Shown: one piece after another, positions 53,663-64,000 of the stretch
Layout: the number at the start of each line of letters is the position of its first letter
How positions within the stretch are numbered: the first letter of the stretch is position 1
NCBI RefSeq assembly: GCF_958298935.1
Contig: NC_084938.1
Location: forward strand, 23,231,501 to 23,295,500
DNA from: Phragmites australis
Taxonomy: Eukaryota > Streptophyta > Magnoliopsida > Poales > Poaceae
DNA: 64,000 nucleotides
Reading direction: 5' to 3'
Program-made: the position numbers and the translations under genes
The notes under the pieces: generated by a model
Told to the model about the DNA's origin: nothing
Database searches by the model: none
The model's input: only the letters and a program-made list of their open reading frames with translations

Positions 53663-54110
53663 TTTTTTCTTTTTGGGGAGCCTCCCCATTTTCTAGATGG
53701 CTTATTAGAAAGTCATGAACCTCGGTCTTGGATTTGGCCCACTTTACTTCTCTATGTCCACTCTCTAGAGCAATCGTCTCTTGCACTATATGGAATGAGC
53801 TGCCGCCTGCCGGCAAACTACTGCTGCGATGAGGCCCTCACCAACATCTGCTCAGGGAAGGCCTTCTTCCACAAACATTCTTGAGAGGCAAGCTTACGAA
53901 GGTTCAGAAAAGTCACAGTTTTTTTTTTACAGATTCCGTAAGCAATGAAGCACTTCTCTCTATATATGTTCACGCTATTTAATGTGTTGCGCATTAAATA
54001 TTATTCTACACGCTCGGCGCCCTGACCAATCCAACCTAGCTGAACCAAACATGCCTGCAGGTGGGAAGGTCGTAAATTTTCATATCCGGAAACTGAAAAA
54101 TTATCATTAT
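53663..54110. repeat. Duplicated block A, second copy
   Basis: Second copy of 47095-47545. Together with block C this defines a tandem duplication of a roughly 2.2-kb unit whose first copy was later split by the retroelement sequences at 47560-52061. Confidence 0.85.
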
Positions 54111-54330
54111 AAAACAGGAAAACAAACATTATAAAACAGAAAAGCCGTAAAACACACGTAATAAAACATAGAAACACATTATAAAACAAGAAAACACCTA
54201 TTAAAAAACTGAAAAGCCAAAAACACACATTATAAAATAGGAAAAAAATATATTATAAAACAGGAAAGAAACTAGAAAACACACATTATAAAATAGGAAA
54301 AAAAAACTACTAAGAAACCGAAAAGCATAT
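54080..54330. repeat. Degenerate 'cacattataaaacaggaaa' minisatellite
   Basis: About eight imperfect units of 20-35 bp built on CATTATAAAACAGGAAA. Shorter runs of the same motif occur at 52800-52915 and 55220-55325 next to block C, so the motif belongs to the duplicated unit. Confidence 0.75.
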
Positions 54331-54480
54331 GTTGGCATGACCGGAAATATGACTTGACGTGATTAGAAAACATATGTCGACATGACTAGAAAATATTTGT
54401 TGAGTGACTGAAATATATATATATATATATTACATAGAAGGAAACCAAAAAAATCAAACTTGTTGATTCATTTGTTGATA

Positions 54481-55920
54481 TTGCACCATATACGGAGAAC
54501 ATAGGTAATAATAACATGCGAGATTTCATCTCTAAATAAGGAAACTAATCACGTAATCATGGGAGCAATCCTAACTAACCAAGGAATAATCACCCGCTGA
54601 TTTGGTAGGCAATAATAGCCTGCGAGATTTACTCGCTGAACAAGGAAACTAATCAAATAATCAGGGAAACAATCTCACATTCATGAATTCTTGGTCTGCT
54701 AACAGAATCAAACAAAAATGAAAAAAATTACAATATATGATTCACCAGATATGTTTCTATACTAGAAAAGATTTAGATTTCAGCACGGGCACGACCGAGC
54801 AGTGCACACACCCACCACACCGCCATCGTCGGGTACATTGATTGGGTCGATGGTGGAGACTATAGAGGTGTGAGCAATGGACGGAAGTGTTGGTGGAGAT
54901 GTTGCGTGTACATCCACGGTTGCACCGATGAACGACGCCTGAGCTCGTCGTTGAACGTGAGGGAGTGAGCGTAGCAAGACATAGAAATTCACAAATGTGT
55001 TGGAGACGATGGACGACGTCTTGACTCGTTGTTGAACATTGAGGAGTGAGCATAGCGAGATCGAGATCGAGAGATTCACGATCCTCTCAAATCGCCCCGC
55101 CACATTGGCTACACGTCTGGATCTGCAGATCTACAACGGTTTATAGGGGTAAGAGTGGAGAGAGAGGAAACAACCGCTATTTAAAGGCCAGTTGGATCAT
55201 AGTCTATTAAGAAACTGGAAACTACATGTTAAGAACCCAAAAATCCGGAAAACACACACTATAAAATAGGAAAGCGAGAAAACACAAGTCATAAAACAGT
55301 AAAACATAAATTATAAAATAGAAAAGCCTATTTTCGGTGCATACATGGACATTTTCTAGTTAGGCAACATGTATTTTCCGATCCGCGCTGCTGTGCGCAT
55401 GGCTATGGGTGAGCGTGTCGGTTGCAAGCTAGGTCTTACTTAACGCGCTAGAGTTAAAGCGTACTGTACCTACAGAATCCGCACAGGTCGAGCGCGCGCA
55501 CCCGACTGAGCAGCCAATCAGGTTCTAACGTGCGCGCTAGCCCCATAGATCAAGCATGTACCACCCGTACCCTGAGAGCGCTCCCACCCACCGACCCCGT
55601 TGCAGCATGTAGTTGCAATCACCCTATACTTATAGTTGTAACTCCTCTATACACGAAGTTACAACTGGTTGCAATTATTGCTCAATCTCCAGCTGGTCCA
55701 TTGGATTATCGAGCGCGTTCCCACCTTGTGAGCATCGATTGCAACCAGTTGCACCTACGTGTATAGAGTGATTGTAACTATTAGTTGCAACTACATACAT
55801 AGAGTGGTTACAAGTATATGCATACTGTATTGTTCAGCTTGTTATAACTAGATTGTTTACCATATTGTAATTGTAGTATTCAATATGTTGTAACTAGAGT
55901 GTCTCCCATGTTGTAATTAA
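54481..55920. repeat. Duplicated block C, second copy
   Basis: Direct repeat of 52062-53606. Alignment starts at 'ttgcaccatata' and runs into the 'ataactagagtgtct' repeats near 55900. Confidence 0.85.
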
Positions 55921-56200
55921 TCCACACTAAAAAATGCATATCATAACTAGAGTATCTACCATGTTGTAATTAGAGTGTATACCATGTTATAACTAGAGTG
56001 TCTATCATATTATAATTAGAGTGTCTACCATGTTATAACTAAAATGTCTACCATATTATAACTGTAGTGTTCACCATGTTGTAACTATAGTATTCGTCAT
56101 GTTGTAAGTAGAGTATCTTCCATACTGTAATTAGTACTCACTTGACAATGCATATCGTAACTATAGTGTCTACCCTACTGCAACTATGTTGTTGAGCATA
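55840..56200. repeat. Degenerate 'TGTAACTAGAGTGTCTACCA' minisatellite
   Basis: About a dozen imperfect units of 22-28 bp repeating variants of ATGTTATAACTAGAGTGTCT and ACCAT. The same motif starts within block C at 53510-53600. Confidence 0.8.
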
Positions 56201-56404
56201 TTATAATTCGGCTATTTCTGAATCACAACTATAAACCAAGTTATAACTGCAGTATAGCACAAGGCAGACTTTGTTGGGCACATGTTGAAGCGGTTAGGGG
56301 AGCAGGAAAGGAAGGCCGGCTCGATCGGGACGACCGGGAGGGAGGAAGGCTCGATCGGGGATGCACGAGAGAGAGGCTGACTCGATTAGGGTGCATACGG
56401 GGAA

Positions 56405-56407
<3 letters not shown>

Positions 56408-56464
<57 letters not shown>

Positions 56465-56683
56465 GAGTGTAGAATAACTATATATAGAGACGCTATTCTA
56501 CACCCGAGTCCCCTATATATACCCCTTCTCTCCACCAGCACCACAACACCACAGCCGAACTAGAGCCGCAACCGATCGAGCGTGCGCTTCCCCCATCCTA
56601 GTCCGGTCAGCACGCGGGTGCACCCACGCGTGCTCTAGCCAGCACTGGCCGAGTGTCGCCCACGCGTACCTGCTCTGCTCGAG

Positions 56684-56723
<40 letters not shown>

Positions 56724-57148
56724 GAGTGTAGAATAACTATATATAGAGACGCTATTCTACACCCGAGTCCCCTATATATACCCCTTCTCTCCACCAGCAC
56801 CACAGCCAAACTAGAGCCGTAACCGATCGAGCGTGCGCTTCCCCATCCTAGTCCGGTCAGCACACGGGTGCGCCCACGCGTGCTCTAGCCAGCACTGGCC
56901 AAGTGTCGCCCACGCGTACCTACTCTGCTCGGGCTATATATATATATACACACACACCTGAGTGTAGAATAACTATATAAAAACGCTATTCTACACCCGA
57001 ATCCCCTATATATACCCCTCCTCTCCACCAACACCGCAGCTGAACTAGAGCCGCAACCGATAGAGCGTGCGCTTCCCCATCCTAGTCTGCCGCGTGCTCT
57101 AGCCATCACTGGCCGAGTGTCGCCCACGCGTACCCGCTCTGCTCGGGC
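56408..57148. repeat. Triplicated roughly 240-bp unit separated by AT/CA microsatellites
   Basis: Three direct copies start at CCTGAGTGTAGAATAACTAT (56462, 56721, 56957), each preceded by an AT run (56408-56461, 56687-56720, 56937-56949). Each copy opens with a hairpin in which TGAGTGTAGAATA pairs with TATTCTACACCCG. It continues through CCCTATATATACCCC, CTCTCCACCA and AGAGCGTGCGCTTCCCC-like text to a GTCGCCCACGCGTACC end. The third copy is slightly shortened. No gene. Confidence 0.88.
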
Positions 57149-57639
57149 TCGCTGCTCCTGCCTACTCACATGTCACCCACACGTACCCGAGACACTGGAC
57201 ACTTGCTCCTGCCTGCTCCCTGCATGCGTGCACACCTGCATGTATACCTGCTCCGCTCACGTCACACACACTTGCATGCGTGTACGTGCATGACCATATA
57301 AATGACCATGCGCCACCTACATATATGTCATAGCACATCCATACATGATAGTATCACATGATCTCACGCTGCCCCCGGCCGTCGTGCCTCCTCGTGCCGC
57401 CCTGGCCACCGTGGTTGCCACACCACCACCGCACTCTCGACCTTCATAAAATTTCTTGCTTCAACTTTTATGGACCAATTAAGCAATATATCAGATAGTA
57501 CCCTTTGTATGCAAACATGTGTCTATATATATGTATGTGCAGGAAGAAGCAAGAAACCAGTCGTACATCACTTGTAACACTAGTGCTCGATTTTGACGGG
57601 TGCTAATGGAGGAAGTACGGCCAGAAGCAACCGTTACTA
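57149..57639. other. Intergenic; C-rich then AT-rich, no gene seen
   Basis: 57150-57300 repeats phrases such as CTCCTGCCT, CACACGTACCC and TGCATG. The short minus-strand frame 57491-57700 has no known similarity. Confidence 0.4.
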
Positions 57640-58160
57640 TGAACTCTGAAGAATCAGAAAATTTGACACTACCGAAAATTACTAAATAAACTACTAACAC
57701 AAACTACTTACACTACTGACATAAATTAATAAACAACTTTACTATAACTTAGAACTACTGATATTACTAAACTACTGACATAACTACTTTACTAAACTAC
57801 TGACATAACTACTTTACTGAACTACTGACACTATTAAACAAACTTACTGAACAAATTTACTATAACTTAAAATTGCTGAACCAAAACTATTGAACCAAAA
57901 CTACTGAACAAAACTAACGATACTATCGACAACTACTGACAAATACTACTACTATTAACATAAACTGCTGAAAAAAATTTACTATAACTTAAAACTACTG
58001 AATAATTAATGATATTAAAAAAATCACTAAACTAAATTACTGACACTACTTAAATAATTTTACTATAACCTAAAACTACATAACAACTACTGATTATTAC
58101 TAACACTACCGAAAAAACTACTTAATAAAATTTACTATAATTTATAACTACTCAACATTA
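57640..58160. repeat. Degenerate 'ctactgacataactacttta' minisatellite
   Basis: Repeats of ACTACTGACATAACTACTTTA and shorter ACTACTGAA variants make up almost the whole stretch. It is strongly A/C/T-biased with very little G on the plus strand. Confidence 0.8.
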
Positions 58161-58164
58161 CTAA

Positions 58165-58758
58165 GGATCCGTTTGGTTGGGAGACAAAGTGGGATGGGAT
58201 AGGGCCGTCCCTGTTTTTAGGGATGGGATGATCCTATTTTTTGTTTGGTTGGTTGGATGGGATGAGTCTCTTTTTTGTTTGGTTGGAGGGACGAGGACGG
58301 ATGAGGATGAGAATTATCAACTAATTATATTTTTTAATTTTAAATAATAATTATTAATAATACACTAATCAACATGCACCAACATGTATTAACGTTACTC
58401 TTGCCATAATCATTACTAATTAACAATAAAATATACTAATTAACCATAATCATACTCTAATTAACTCATTAATTAGCAATAATCAGTACATTAACTCTTA
58501 CAAATTCTAATCTTATAGTAATATGTACTAATAAGTAATACAAGTATATTAATATCATTAATCATTTTACTAATGTGCATGATTAGCAAAGGTGGATGAC
58601 TTCATCCCATATATTTTTGAGAGATATCTTCATCCAGCATATTGAGAGAATATTTCTCAGGAGGGATCATCCCATCCCTACTGTCCCTGAACCAAACAAC
58701 ATAAAAATAAAGATCACTTCATCCTATCTCACCTTATCCCTTAAACCAAACAGAGCCC
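58165..58758. mobile_element. Tourist-like (PIF/Harbinger) non-autonomous element
   Basis: The ends are inverted: GGATCCGTTTGGTTGGGA on the left and CTTAAACCAAACAGAGCCC on the right. Both are flanked by TAA (58162-58164 and 58759-58761), the 3-bp target typical of this superfamily. A second inner pair (GGGATGGGATGATCC and GATCATCCCATCCC) is also inverted. No transposase. Confidence 0.8.
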
Positions 58759-60539
58759 TAAGTAACTATAAAGTTACTTCAGAACTACCGAACACTACAA
58801 AACTATTGTAAAATCTAAGTCATATTAAATTCACTCGCCTGACCTAGGTGACCGAGCCCACCATGGTCATGCATACAAAAATCAGCTCACATGCATGCAT
58901 AAAAAACACATCGGCTTGCATGTTTCTGCCATGCAAAAGGCCATGCATCAATACCCCCACATGCAAAAAATCATGCATTGGTGCCTCTACCATGCATTGA
59001 TTCCCACGTCCACGTGAACCAACAGCAATCATACATGCAAAAACGCTTGGTGCGCCGCACGCGGGTGAGCGAATTGGGCAGCCACGTGGCACGCGCTGGG
59101 CGGGCAGGACGTGCGCGCGGGCTCGCGCGGGTTGGGCGGCTCGCGCGCGGCTGGCACAGCTGAGCCGGCTAGGTTAGGCCGGAGTGTATAATACATCTAT
59201 ATATATGCAGACGACCTGTGTTAAAAGAGTCATATTTTTAAATTTACATATGTTGCAGTTGCTCATCAATTCATCACCACTTCCGTAGATGCTAAACTAA
59301 GTTGAGTTTTATAATACTACACAAAAAGTGTGTCCCAATTTGGACAAGCATTTTTCTTGAAAGGATCAATTTAGACAAATTGAAGTTGATCACAGAGCTA
59401 TATATATTCATCTGATCTGTATGACAGAGAGTCAGAGATCCATACTAAAATTATACACACACACAACAGTTGCTCTATCGACCTCTCATTAATTAATCAA
59501 CAATTGATTTTAAACTAAGTTGAATTTCATAAGACTATACAGAAAGAATGTCCCAATGCTCTGTTTCATAAGACTAAGTTGAATTTCATAAACAAACTAA
59601 AGTTGACTCCAATGCTCTGTTTCAGAAAAAAAAAGAGATTCCAGTGATACGTATAATATTCCTTAGTGAGGCCAAACATGAACATTGATGCCATACTCCT
59701 CCATCTATCACGAAACAAATTTGCAGGGAACAAATGACCACTCCTGACCACAGTTAGTAGGATTCAGGAGGAGTGACGATGGTTTTGTGCAGGAGGTTCA
59801 CGCGGGGGCAACTTACTAATAGCAAAATCTTCTCGCAGAAGAAAAATAAAAATAAAAATAGTGAAACCATTGTTTTGGTTCTTTTGGATGCAGAAACACC
59901 TCAACAAACATCCACAGACACAGCGAATAATCCTCTTTAATTTGGTTATCTGAAATGTCATTAAGTAAAGGATGGGTACTCCTTCAATTTCAGTTAAAAG
60001 TATCAGTTTTTTCAGACTCCTAAAGAAATGAAGCACTTCTTTTCTGCTACTATATATATTCAGGGAAGCTGTATGAAAGGAGTCCCATTTTAAAGTTTAC
60101 ATATGCTGCAGTTGCTCTACTGACCTCTCATCATTTTTTTTTTCAAGAACGCGACCTCTCATCAATTCATCAACCACTTTTAGAAGATTCCAAACTAAGT
60201 TTAGTTTCATAAGACTACACATATGGACGGACTTTTTTTCTTGGAAGGGCCAATTTAGACAACCTAAAGTTGATTCCAATGCTATATATATTCAGGGTCT
60301 ATATGTATTAATCCCATTTAAAAATTACATATACTAGAGTTTCTCTATCGACCTCTCACTAATATATCAACAATTGATTTTAAACTAAGTTGAATTAAGT
60401 AATCAACAATTGATTTTAAAATAAGTCGAATTAAGTAATCAACAATTGATTTTAAACAAGTTGAATTTCATAAGACTATACTAACAGAGTGTCCCAATTT
60501 AGACACACTAAAGTTGACTCCAAAAATGTTTCCAATGCT
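58759..60539. other. Repeat-rich intergenic region
   Basis: 58860-58995 has a cluster of CATGCA motifs, followed by a GC-rich patch at 59050-59170. From 59210 to 60530 related phrases recur in degenerate form: 'ttgctctatcgacctctcat', 'caacaattgattttaaacta', 'agttgaatttcataagacta', 'gtgtcccaatttagacacac' (near 59240-59400, 59470-59560, 60100-60290, 60330-60540). They are old duplicated repeat copies. No protein similarity. Confidence 0.55.
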
Positions 60540-61540
60540 ACGCATGACATTCCTTAGTGAGACCAACCATGAACATCGATGCTAGACTTTTCTTACATCT
60601 TAGGCAAGGTGACCCGTTGGCACTTTTGTTGTTTGACTTGGCAGCAGATGGCTTTGCACTTTTGAGTAAGAGAGCTCAAGAAGCAGGCTTGATTAAAGGA
60701 GTAGTGCCACACTTAGTAGATGGGGGTCTAGCTATTTTATAATACACTGATAATACAATTTTTTTAATGGAGGATGATCCGAGAAGTGCTAAGAACTTGA
60801 AGTTTATGTTATGTTTGTTTCAGCAGTTATCTAGCTTAAAAATTAATTTCCACAAAAGCCAATGTTTTGTTTGTGAGGAGCAGTAGAGAGAGAGGAGCTT
60901 TATAGTAGTATTTTAACTTGTCGTACGGGTAACCTTCTACTAAAGTACTTGGGCATTCCCATTGATAGGAAGAAACTGAGTAATAGTCGATGGAAACCAA
61001 TTGAAGAGAAATTTGATAAAAAAAAGTTGGGTGGATGGCAAGGTAGACCGCTGACAATTGGTGGGAGAGGTATCTTGGTGAATACTAGTTTGAGTAGCAT
61101 TCCGCTATACATGCTTTCTTTCCTAAGAGTACCTAGATGAGTACTTAAAAGAATGAATTATTTCAGAACTTGGCTTTTATGGCAAGAAAAACCATGTGTG
61201 AAAAAAAAACCATCTAGTAAATTGGGACAGTTTGTTTACCCAAAGATCAGGGGGGGTTGGGAGTTTTAGACTTGGATACCATGAACACGTGTCTACTTGG
61301 GAAATGGATTTGGAAATTTGAGAATGAGGAAGGCCTTCGGCAAAATCTGTTAAGAAAGAAGTATCTACATACTCAAACTCTGTCTCAAGTTGAGCAAAAA
61401 AATAGAATTTCTCATTTTTGGAGAGGTATCTTAGAGGTTAAAGATACTTTCTTCAAGTTTTGTAAGAGAAAAGTGAGAAACAGAGAGCAAACTAGGATTT
61501 GGAAGGATGTTTGGCTTAATGGGTCAACATTAGCATATCA
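60540..61540 (+). mobile_element. LINE reverse-transcriptase fragment
   Basis: Plus-strand frames give the RT core LRQGDPLALLLFDLAADGFA, then a decayed catalytic box (YTDNTIFLMED in place of YADD) and QQLSSLKINFHKSQCF. These are followed by YLGIPIDRKKLSNSRWKPIE, GGWQGRPLTIGGRGILVNTS and LLGKWIWKFENEEG...NRISHFWRGILEVKD. This is the L1-type ORF2 from RT palm to the connection region. Stops and frame changes make it inactive. It stops abruptly near 61540, where the sequence changes to C-rich text. Confidence 0.82.
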
Positions 61541-64000
61541 GTTTCACCTCGATGGCACCGAAGCCCATCACCAACGCCGCCCCTCCCCACTGAAGATTTC
61601 CCTCCAACTTGCATTGCCTCTCCTCAGGCTGCTGCCCCTCCGCCAGCCATAGACGCCCCTACACCCACTGCCTTCACAACCGCCATCGCCCCGGTTCCAT
61701 ATCCTTCACCGGACGCCCTCGCCCCTAGATCCACCCCCTCCACTAGTCGTCACCCTAGTAAGCACCTCCTTCACCGAACGCCGTCGTCCCAGGATCTACC
61801 TCCTTTGTAGGACAACCTCGACCCTAGATCCACCTCGTTCAAAGGTCGCCGCAGCCTAAATCCACCTCCTCCATTGGTCATTGCGGCCCCCTCTGGTCAC
61901 CTCACCACTAGTTCGAGCTCCACCTCGTAGTCTCCAACCTCACCGTTGTCCGAGCCCTTCCACGCGGCCTCCACGCTTGCCTGCGCGCTCGGCCACCTTG
62001 GCCAGAGTGGTGGGAGGGGCTCCTAGTTGGCGCTCGGGATTCTTCTCGGACTGGGCGATGTGAGGGGGGGGGGGGACATAGGTTTCCCTCGTCGCTGCAA
62101 CAGCTGGTTGTGGTCGCAACCCCTTCACACTATCGTCTCTCAGCCCTACCTGCTTGATCCAATCATGGATCTCATCGTCCCGGGCTCTACAGGCCTATCC
62201 CAATTACGGATCTCGTCACCCCCCTCCACCGACTGCTTGTGCTGGCCCCAATGTGTCATTTGGAGCTCGATCTCATCAGAGGAAGGTCTTTGCGAGCACA
62301 CCTATGCCTTCACAAATCGGTTGCTCATGTAGAAGACAATGCCCTCTTGGGTCTCGAGGTGGTTTCCTTCTACCATGCCGTCAACTTCTCCACCATTTCC
62401 ACTGAGGTCATCACCTCTATGGGCTTCGCCGCTGCCCAACATCTCCATCGAGGTGCAACGGGATCCGTGCCCATGCCACGCTGAGCATTTGTCATCATCG
62501 CCATCCAAAGAACAGTTGGAGCACAGCCTCGCCTTCATAAGGTGGGCTCGCGGTAGATGCTACTGATGCCTTGCATGGGACCACCAAGTCAGCTCTTGTC
62601 GCGACTCCTTCTGTTGCATTCAATGTCGCCAGTCTAGGCATAATGAGCGCCAATATCGTTTTCGATCCTCCACTCCTACCCCGAACGCTCGCTCCCCGTC
62701 TGTCCAGCCTCACTATCCTCACCTTCCCCGGAGATTGGTGCATGTTGTGGTCATGCATGCGCCATGTAGGCTTCCCACATTGTTGTTGGCTTCTCCTAGC
62801 AGGCATGGCAAGGATATCGGCTCCGTCAACCACAACAAGACAGGTGTTCCATGTGTCTGCCACTGTCATGCCTCGCCTGGGCCATCCCACCTGAACCTCA
62901 AGTCCATGCTTGAGCCGATGGTGGAATCTTTGTGTTCGGAGCTCCATCAATTGCTCTTGACCCACTTTGAGGAAGTGGTGTGTCCTCTCAGAGATGAGGC
63001 ATCTACCATTAAGTTGTGGCTGGCGCGTGTGGCCAACCAGCTGGAGCGCATGGAGCTACCTAGCATGGGTGCTAACATGGCTGGCCTCTTCGGACCCTAC
63101 TATCCAGTTCACCGCTCCCTGACCCCGACCCCATCTCTGTTCGGCTCACTCGTGGTAGTATGCACACCACCATTGGAGCTTGCACTTTGCGAAACTACGA
63201 TTGTAGTCACTGCAGACCTAGTTGGCTACGAGCTTCCAGGGGCTAATGAGGGAGATGCCACGACCGCTAGGTCGATCAACAGTTGCACAGAAGCAACTAG
63301 AGGAACCTGACCCCTTAGCCGCCTGCCCAAGACTGTTTTTGGGTCACTGCCACAACCTCATGCTACCACTACTAACGATGGGCCAAGCATGAATCCTCTG
63401 GATTGCGAACACCAAGCGATAGCTCCGTTCCTCCCCGCTCTTGATCAGGAGCTGTCCGTGGAGCAAAACGTCACTCCAAGTTATCACCCTTGCCACAGGG
63501 GCCGCTACTGCGGCTTGTGTTTCCCAGTCATCCGCTGAGCGATTGGTGCAACCATCTGAAGCTTACCTTCTGGAGATTCTGGATTTCTATTTGGATCTCC
63601 CAGTTATGCCTACTCTGGCCTTAGCCGATACGCCTGAGCACCCATCCTCCGTGAAGGCTACCGTCGAGGACTCTGTCAAGGTCCCCCTTCCTCTCTAATA
63701 CAGCCTCTACCGCTAATGATGGCACCAACAAGACGTCCACGAAGGTCTTATGACAAGTCATCGGTCCGCTGCAATGCCTGCCTTGCTTTGAAGTTCTTGG
63801 CTAAATTCGAAGGATCTCCACCACCACCACCACCACCACCGAAGGAGCTCTCTTGGATCATCTTAGCCATCGGTCTTCAAGCTTACGTGGGGCTATGAGT
63901 CCTCACATTTCCTTGTAAAGGGCTTGCTTGCCGGTGTCGCAGTCGTGGTACCTTAGCAACGTGATTGCGAGTGTCGGCTTTCAAGCGTACGTTGGACCTT
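61541..64000 (+). other. Unclassified CT/CA-rich region, possibly a retroelement ORF1 or gag relic
   Basis: Several plus-strand open frames (62735-63310, 63441-63698, 63716-63898) follow each other with shifts. The longest contains an amphipathic stretch at 62900-63055 (SMLEPMVESLCSELHQLLLT, WLARVANQLERME), and the last contains RRPRRSYDKSS followed by a run of eight prolines. Such text is common in ORF1/gag-like proteins of plant retroelements, but no diagnostic domain or zinc knuckle is visible. I do not assign a function. The region continues past the window end. Confidence 0.35.

Overview
The window looks like nuclear DNA of a grass (Poaceae; which genus I cannot tell). Split genes with GT-AG introns, GC-rich single-exon genes with strong third-position GC, and dense nested transposable elements all point that way. 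There is no bacterial-style operon, CRISPR array, rRNA or tRNA gene.

Layout. Positions 1-525 hold a broken FAR1/FHY3-like fragment. Positions about 1981-10926 hold a COPII coat gene, SEC23, on the plus strand. I could place 13 coding exons with consistent GT-AG junctions. One exon carries a small frame-breaking deletion near 6921 that puts a stop codon in the middle of the protein. Intron 3 contains a 185-bp tandem duplication and a 694-bp Mutator-type non-autonomous element with 158-bp inverted repeats and a perfect 9-bp target duplication. A 5'-truncated LINE follows at 12.3-14.5 kb.

From 15.7 to 46.0 kb the window is a cluster of plant carboxylesterase (CXE, HSR203J/GID1-like alpha/beta hydrolase) genes separated by transposons. 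It has two intact genes on the minus strand (15678-16823 and 31186-32220), a short minus-strand fragment (27592-27738), a multiply frameshifted plus-strand copy (36163-37056) and an intact plus-strand gene (45040-46020). Between them lie two solo LTRs (18566-20020 with a perfect 5-bp duplication; 21108-21761 with a 4/5 duplication), a minus-strand LINE, an isolated bZIP exon, LINE tails and several MITE-like elements. A complete 6.9-kb LTR retrotransposon (37975-44874, minus strand, target duplication TGACG) has lost its pol genes and sits 165 bp upstream of the last CXE start codon.

From 46.5 kb to the end I see no intact host gene. There is a 298-bp MITE with a 9-bp duplication, a Ty1-copia gag remnant with an LTR-like region full of short palindromes, a roughly 2.2-kb tandem duplication, AT microsatellites, a triplicated roughly 240-bp unit, a Tourist-like element, a plus-strand LINE fragment and an unclassified CT/CA-rich tract.

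Functionally, SEC23 would act in ER-to-Golgi vesicle budding and the CXE genes in hydrolysis of small esters. Nothing in the sequence links the two. I did not find a convincing undescribed multi-gene system. The observations most worth following up are the SEC23 lesion, the CXE cluster with its pseudogenes and transposon-altered promoter, and the hairpin- or palindrome-rich repeat arrays in the LTRs.
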